This document shows positions 60,013 to 64,000 of a stretch of DNA of 64,000 nucleotides, in pieces. This stretch comes from Burkholderiaceae bacterium (GTDB lineage: Bacteria; Pseudomonadota; Gammaproteobacteria; Burkholderiales; Burkholderiaceae_C): assembly GCA_018780645.1 (NCBI GenBank), contig JADMJJ010000010.1, positions 106,753 to 170,752 of the forward strand, given 5' to 3'. The translations under genes and the position numbers were made by a program. The notes below the pieces were generated by a model. It was given only the letters and a program-made list of their open reading frames with translations. It made no database searches and had not been told where the DNA came from. How positions within the stretch are numbered: position 1 is the first letter of the stretch; every line of letters begins with the position of its first letter.

Positions 60013-60594
60013 ATGAGCGCAAAGAAATTGCTGCTATTGGCCGGCGACTATGTCGAGGACTACGAAATCATGGTGCCCTTCCAGGCCCTGCAGGCCGTGG
60101 GCCACACGGTGCATGCCGTCTGCCCCGGCAAGGCGGCCGGCGACTACGTGATGACCGCCATCCATGACTTCGAGGGCGCCCAGACCTATTCCGAAAAGCC
60201 TGGCCACCGTTTCGTCTTGAATGCCACGTTCGCCGACATCAAGCCGGCCGACTACGACGGCCTGGTGATCCCCGGCGGCCGCGCGCCCGAGTACCTGCGC
60301 ACGATGCCCGGCGTGATCGCCACGGTCCAGCACTTCATCCAGGCCGACAAGCCGGTCGCCGCGATCTGCCACGGCGCCCAGCTGCTGGCCGCCGCCGGCG
60401 TGATACGCGGCAAGCGCGTGTCGGCCTATCCGGCCTGCGCCGCCGAGGTCGAACTGGCCGGCGCCAGCTATGCCGACATCCCGGTCGATCAGGCGGTGAC
60501 CGACGGCAAGCTGGTCACCGCACCGGCCTGGCCAGCGCACCCGGCATGGATCGCGCAGTTCCTGGCGGTGCTTGGCACGCGCATCACCTATTGA
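60013..60594 (+). CDS. DJ-1/PfpI family protein
   Basis: A 193-residue protein of the PfpI/DJ-1/YhbO fold. [34 protein letters not shown] and the nucleophile elbow [10 protein letters not shown] with its Cys are all present; a Glu-type partner lies in GDYVEDYE. Members act as glyoxalases or deglycases, or are stress proteins. The start has a CAGGAG site. It is divergent from kdsD. Confidence 0.9.
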   Translation: MSAKKLLLLAGDYVEDYEIMVPFQALQAVGHTVHAVCPGKAAGDYVMTAIHDFEGAQTYSEKPGHRFVLNATFADIKPADYDGLVIPGGRAPEYLRTMPGVIATVQHFIQADKPVAAICHGAQLLAAAGVIRGKRVSAYPACAAEVELAGASYADIPVDQAVTDGKLVTAPAWPAHPAWIAQFLAVLGTRITY

Positions 60595-60624
60595 GGGCAG
60601 AATCCGTTCAACAGGAGGTTTGCC

Positions 60625-60999
60625 ATGTGCGAAGTCTTCATCAGCGCCAACCCCGAGTCCTACGAGTCGCGCACGCGCTCGGTGCGGCTGCACGGGGTGA
60701 TCACCAGCATACGGCTGGAGAACCTGCACTGGGAGGTGCTGGAGGAGATCGGCGCCCGCGACGGCATGAGCGTCACCCAGCTGATCGAGAAGCTCTACGA
60801 CGAGCTGGTGCAGGCCCGCAGCGCGGTTGGCAACTTTGCTTCCTTCCTGCGTGTCAGCGCCCTGCGCTATATGGCGCTGCAGGCACGCCAGCGCATCCCG
60901 ACCGACCTTGGCGTGCCGATACGCTCGCTGGAGGCAGGGCGGGTGTTGCAGGACCTGCCGCCGAGCTGGCACAAGCCGCTGGAGCGGCTCAGCTTGTAG
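60625..60999 (+). CDS. Ribbon-helix-helix domain protein
   Basis: A 124-residue protein. Residues 18-62 form a ribbon-helix-helix fold of the RHH_4 kind: TRSVRLHGVITSIRLENLHW (beta strand and first helix) and LEEIGARDGMSVTQLIEKLYDEL (second helix). The C-terminal part (SFLRVSALRYMALQ) is helical. No toxin gene lies beside it, so it is probably a small regulator rather than an antitoxin. It lies 30 bases after the DJ-1 gene. Confidence 0.88.
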   Translation: MCEVFISANPESYESRTRSVRLHGVITSIRLENLHWEVLEEIGARDGMSVTQLIEKLYDELVQARSAVGNFASFLRVSALRYMALQARQRIPTDLGVPIRSLEAGRVLQDLPPSWHKPLERLSL

Positions 61000-61058
61000 C
61001 CCGGATGGAATCCGGGGCCGCGCAATCGCCGGACCCCGGATTGTCATCCGGGCTACAA
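60994..61058. repeat. Long inverted repeat between convergent genes (REP-like)
   Basis: Outer arms TTGTAGCCCGGATG (60994-61007) and CATCCGGGCTACAA (61045-61058) are perfect, and inner arms AATCCGGGG (61009-61017) and CCCCGGATT (61034-61042) extend the stem. The TAG stop of the RHH gene lies inside it. It sits exactly between two convergent genes. The TAGCCCGGATGGAATCCGGG sequence is the style of dispersed REP elements in proteobacteria. A strong bidirectional terminator effect is likely though no long T-run is present. Confidence 0.75.
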
Positions 61059-61062
61059 ATCA

Positions 61063-62334
61063 TCAGGGATACAAGCCCCGCTCCTCGCGCGCCTGCAGCA
61101 CCCGCGTGCAGGCGACCACGAAGGCAGCCGTGCGCAGCGTGATGCGGTGCTGCTCCGAGGTATCCCAGATGTGCTTGAAGGCGCCGGTGATGATCTTGTC
61201 CAGGCGGACGTTGATCTCGTCCTCGGTCCAGAAGAAGCTGCTGAAGTCCTGCACCCACTCGAAGTAGGAGACGGTCACGCCGCCCGAGTTGGCGATCACG
61301 TCGGGCACGACGATGATGCCGCGGTCGGCAAGCACCTGATCGCCATCGGGGGTGGTCGGGCCGTTGGCGCCTTCCAGCACGACGCGGGTCAAGATGCGGT
61401 TGGCGCGCTCGGCGGTGATCTGGCCCTCCAGCGCGGCCGGGATCAGCACGTCGCTCTTCACGTCCCAGAAGTTCTCGTCGGCGATATGGTCGGCGCCGGC
61501 AAAGCCGCCGACGCCGCCGGTCCTGGCCACATGGTCCAGCAGGTTCTGCATGTCCATGCCCGAGTGATTCAGGATGGTGCCGGTGTGGTCCTGCACGGCG
61601 ACGATCTTGGCGCCATTGGCGGCGAACAGCTTGGCTGCGATCGAGCCGACATTGCCGAAGCCCTGCACGGCCACGCGTGCGCCTTCCAGCGGCACGTTGA
61701 GGCGGCGCATTGCCTCGCGGCCGATCACGAACACGCCGCGGCCGGTGGCCTGCACACGGCCCAGCGAACCACCCAGCGGGATCGGCTTGCCGGTGACGAC
61801 GCCGGTCGCCGTGGCGCCGGTGTTCATCGAATAGGTGTCCATCATCCAGGCCATGATCTGGCCATTGGTGTTGACGTCGGGGGCCGGGATGTCCTGCTGC
61901 GGGCCGATGATGATGCCGATCTCGCTGGTGTACCGGCGTGTAACTTTTTCCAGTTCCTTCTGCGACAGCTGCTTCGGGTCGAGCCGGATGCCGCCCTTGG
62001 CGCCGCCGTAGGGCAGGTTGACCGCGGCGTTCTTGATCGTCATCCAGGCCGACAGGGCCATCACTTCTTCGAGCGTCACGTCCGGGTGGTAGCGCACGCC
62101 GCCCTTGCCCGGGCCGCGGGTCAGGCTGTGCTGGACGCGGTAGCCCTCATAGTGGGCGATGGTGCCGTTGTCGAGTTCGATCGGCACATCGACGATCAGC
62201 GCGCGCTTGGGCCGGCGCAGCGTTTCCACCCAGCGTGCCAGATGGCCGAGGTAGGGCTCTACGGCGTCGATCTGGGACAGATAGGTGCCCCAGGGACTGT
62301 TGCGCGTGGGGGAAACGAAGGACAGATTGGGCAT
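61063..62334 (-). CDS. gdhA: Glu/Leu/Phe/Val (glutamate) dehydrogenase
   Basis: Catabolic NAD(P)-dependent glutamate dehydrogenase, 423 residues, interconverting glutamate and 2-oxoglutarate. [20 protein letters not shown], the catalytic Lys region [19 protein letters not shown] and [20 protein letters not shown] belong to the substrate domain, and [17 protein letters not shown] is the nucleotide fold. It is a hexameric short-type enzyme by length. An ACGGAG site precedes the ATG. Confidence 0.94.
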   Translation of the reverse strand: MPNLSFVSPTRNSPWGTYLSQIDAVEPYLGHLARWVETLRRPKRALIVDVPIELDNGTIAHYEGYRVQHSLTRGPGKGGVRYHPDVTLEEVMALSAWMTIKNAAVNLPYGGAKGGIRLDPKQLSQKELEKVTRRYTSEIGIIIGPQQDIPAPDVNTNGQIMAWMMDTYSMNTGATATGVVTGKPIPLGGSLGRVQATGRGVFVIGREAMRRLNVPLEGARVAVQGFGNVGSIAAKLFAANGAKIVAVQDHTGTILNHSGMDMQNLLDHVARTGGVGGFAGADHIADENFWDVKSDVLIPAALEGQITAERANRILTRVVLEGANGPTTPDGDQVLADRGIIVVPDVIANSGGVTVSYFEWVQDFSSFFWTEDEINVRLDKIITGAFKHIWDTSEQHRITLRTAAFVVACTRVLQAREERGLYP

Positions 62335-62497
62335 GTAATGCTCCGTAACTTTTCGGTGGCGCGAACGGTATCGCGAACCGGCTACGGCATGCCAGCGTTT
62401 CCAAAGCCGAGTTCACATGCAACTATGCGGCTTGTGCATAAGGGGCCCTATCGCCACTCCGACTTAAGTCAAAGCCGGGTGCCGCGTGCAGCAATAG

Positions 62498-63478
62498 TCA
62501 AGGCGGCGCCGACTTGCCGCCTGGTATCACGCTCTTGAGCTTGCTGCTCAAGGCGCCCGAAAGGGCCAGCTCGCTGATGCCGCAGATGGCACCAACCGCG
62601 AAGGCCAGCATCGCCGAGCCCTTGCCATCGACCGACAGGCTGGACAACTTGCTTGACGCGCCGATCGTGATGTCGAACACCCCGAAGGCGCTGAGCATGA
62701 CCAGCAGCATGGTGGACAGGCCGGCCAGGACCAGCCGCGTCGGCACGTTCAGGCGGTCGGCATCCAGCCTGACCAGGTCTTCCAGCGCCAGACGGGGTTT
62801 GCGGTAGGCGTAGGACAGCCCCACACCGATGAAGCAACCCACCCAAAGCACCAGATAGTTAGCCATCACCGACGGGTAGATCTGCAGAGCACTCAGCAGA
62901 CGATGCAGCAAATCACCGGGCGCACTCGTCTGCAGCACCAGATAGGCCAGCGCAAGCGGTGCCGAGAACCAAGCACCCCAGCGTGCCAGCTCGCGCAGAT
63001 GCTGGTTCTTGATGCGCCCCTCCTCGTCGTCGATCAATTCGTCCTCGATGCGCTTGAGCTCGTTGCGGGCAAGGTCCAACCCTAGGCGTCCGCCTCGCGT
63101 CTTGCCACGGTCAAGGCTGTCGCCCTCGAGTGCCAATCGGGCCAGGTAGAAGAGGCTGACGAAGTGCTGCCGGAAGCGCTTCTCGCTGCCGTCCGCCGAC
63201 GAAGGATAAAGCTCGGTCAGCACGTCATGGACGCGGCCGATGGCGGCATACATGTCCATCTCGTCCTTGGTGGGCTGCGGGCCGCCCTCGCGCAGCTGCA
63301 GGTCGAAGACGATGTCGCGGGCCTCCGGCTGCGTCGGATCGAATCGACGGTCGCCGGAAAACTCCGAGCCATCCTCCCGCACGACCCGCAATGCGAACAC
63401 GGCCTGCCCCGTCTTGCCGGTGCTGTCGGGAGCCGGGGCGGCGGGAGGGTTGGCGGGCGGCGTGGCGGCGGTGCTCAT
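62498..63478 (-). CDS. Membrane protein of unknown function
   Basis: A 326-residue protein. The first 160 residues are soluble and charged with a proline-rich start, and a helical part near residues 85-155 (YAAIGRVHDVLTELYP, ARNELKRIEDELIDDEEGRI). Four membrane segments follow (WFSAPLALAYLVLQT, YLVLWVGCFIGVGLSYA, RLVLAGLSTMLLVMLSAFGV, AMLAFAVGAICGISELAL). I do not recognise the family. It is transcribed toward the gdh gene, with 163 bases between. Confidence 0.75.
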   Translation of the reverse strand: MSTAATPPANPPAAPAPDSTGKTGQAVFALRVVREDGSEFSGDRRFDPTQPEARDIVFDLQLREGGPQPTKDEMDMYAAIGRVHDVLTELYPSSADGSEKRFRQHFVSLFYLARLALEGDSLDRGKTRGGRLGLDLARNELKRIEDELIDDEEGRIKNQHLRELARWGAWFSAPLALAYLVLQTSAPGDLLHRLLSALQIYPSVMANYLVLWVGCFIGVGLSYAYRKPRLALEDLVRLDADRLNVPTRLVLAGLSTMLLVMLSAFGVFDITIGASSKLSSLSVDGKGSAMLAFAVGAICGISELALSGALSSKLKSVIPGGKSAPP

Positions 63479-63604
63479 GGAATGTCCTCCGGGATCACCC
63501 TTGGCCGACGGGTCATGGGTACAGGCACCTTAGGCCCGTGCCATTGCAGCGGCGTTGATTGGCGTCAATCCGGATCGGGCCAAGGCCCTTCTTTTGCCGT
63601 CCGC

Positions 63605-63631
63605 GGAATAAACGGGCCACCGCCACCGTCT
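63605..63631 (+). promoter_or_regulatory. Putative ECF-sigma promoter of the COG4315-like gene
   Basis: GGAATAAA at 63605-63612 and CGTCT at 63627-63631, with about 15-16 bases between, match the -35 and -10 pattern used by many ECF sigma factors. The ATG at 63666 is 35 bases downstream. COG4315-like genes often sit next to ECF sigma genes, so ECF control is plausible. The sigma factor in this window at 11688 could be a candidate but there is no direct evidence. Confidence 0.45.
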
Positions 63632-63665
63632 GCCCTATGTCCATCCACCCGATACGGAGCTACCG

Positions 63666-64000
63666 ATGTCCAAGACTCTCACCCTCAAGGCCCTGGCCGC
63701 GACCCTGCTTCTCGCCGCCGGCCTCGGCCATGCCGCGCCACCGGCCATCACCAACGGCGTGATGGCAGCATCCAACGGCATGACGCTCTACACCTTCGAC
63801 AAGGACGCCGCCAACAGCGGCAAAAGCGTCTGCAACGGCCCCTGCGCCACGCTGTGGCCACCGGCACTTGCCATGCCCGGCGATCAGCCGGCCGGCGCAT
63901 ACTCGATCGTGACCCGCGATGATGGTGCCAAGCAGTGGGCCTACAAGGGCAAGCCGCTGTACTTCTATCAGGCGGACCAGAAGGCCGGTGAGCGCAATGG
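63666..64000 (+). CDS. Secreted COG4315-type lipoprotein-repeat protein (partial)
   Basis: The 5' part of a gene cut by the window end. A signal peptide (LKALAATLLLAAGLGHA) precedes NGMTLYTFDKDAANSGKSVC, GPCATLWPPALAMPGDQPAG and WAYKGKPLYFYQADQKAGER. These are the YTFDxD and C-GxCAxxWPP motifs of the secreted-lipoprotein-repeat family (COG4315), with a Cys pair. Its role is unknown; some members are ECF-regulated. A ribosome site (CGGAG) precedes the ATG. Confidence 0.88.
   Translation, partial: MSKTLTLKALAATLLLAAGLGHAAPPAITNGVMAASNGMTLYTFDKDAANSGKSVCNGPCATLWPPALAMPGDQPAGAYSIVTRDDGAKQWAYKGKPLYFYQADQKAGERN

Noticed and set aside
60625..60999. Antitoxin assignment for the ribbon-helix-helix protein
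   Set aside because: No toxin-sized gene lies beside it. The gene before encodes DJ-1/PfpI and the one after is convergent glutamate dehydrogenase.

Overview
The window is GC-rich, densely coded bacterial chromosome. The gene families present, three PEP-CTERM sorting signals, an OmpC-like porin of the Burkholderiales type and the kdsD-kdsC-lptC order all point to a betaproteobacterium of the order Burkholderiales, probably near Rubrivivax, Roseateles, Paucibacter or Leptothrix. That placement is inference from protein style, because no rRNA lies in the window. I see no tRNA, rRNA, CRISPR array, insertion sequence or prophage.

Layout. 1-2753: sulfate ABC transporter cysT-cysW-cysA (minus). 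2944-10882: mostly small single-domain enzymes on the plus strand (SnoaL-like, Nudix, S9 peptidase, VOC, DUF1801, SDR, two GNATs, YCII). 10984-13431: ECF sigma and anti-sigma pair, divergent from an FGE-like protein. 13543-18155: thioredoxin, an orphan solute-binding protein, dienelactone hydrolase and an MFS carrier, flanked by two decayed genes (a metN-metQ relic and a class C beta-lactamase-like gene). 18161-23397: EEP nuclease, PEP-CTERM protein plus a PEP-CTERM gene tail, amidase, Cys-rich protein and uridine kinase. 23468-27092: an M20 amidohydrolase coupled to a fused diaminopropionate ammonia-lyase/Zn-hydrolase, a probable catabolic unit. 27209-31235: a PEP-CTERM protein coupled to a large subtilisin-like protease, and a second protein with the same C-terminal Lcl-type domain. 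31617-36213: GFA-like protein, histidine phosphatase and a TetR-SDR-MATE efflux module with two matching palindromic operators. 36210-40113: Ser/Thr kinase and the sulfate-binding protein sbp. 40114-43665: leucyl aminopeptidase, a secreted Cache protein and a chemotaxis receptor. 43698-47147: a very large EVE/ClpN-like/KAP NTPase. 47250-53609: DUF3096, porin, GMC oxidoreductase, MarC, a helical-backbone metal receptor, a membrane protein and a glycine-rich RNA-binding protein. 53676-59886: DUF2062, DUF5916, and the translationally coupled kdsD-kdsC-lptC-SDR cluster for LPS. 60013-64000: DJ-1/PfpI, a ribbon-helix-helix protein, glutamate dehydrogenase, a membrane protein and the start of a secreted COG4315-like protein.

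Genes that appear to work together: cysTWA with the distant sbp, which share an upstream motif at nearly the same distance from the start codon; sigma with anti-sigma; TetR with SDR and MATE; M20 with the ammonia-lyase/hydrolase fusion; PEP-CTERM with the S8 protease; Cache protein with MCP; and kdsD, kdsC and lptC in LPS synthesis and export. The most unusual genes are the EVE-ClpN-KAP NTPase, the ammonia-lyase/hydrolase fusion and the protease carrying an Lcl-type C-terminus.
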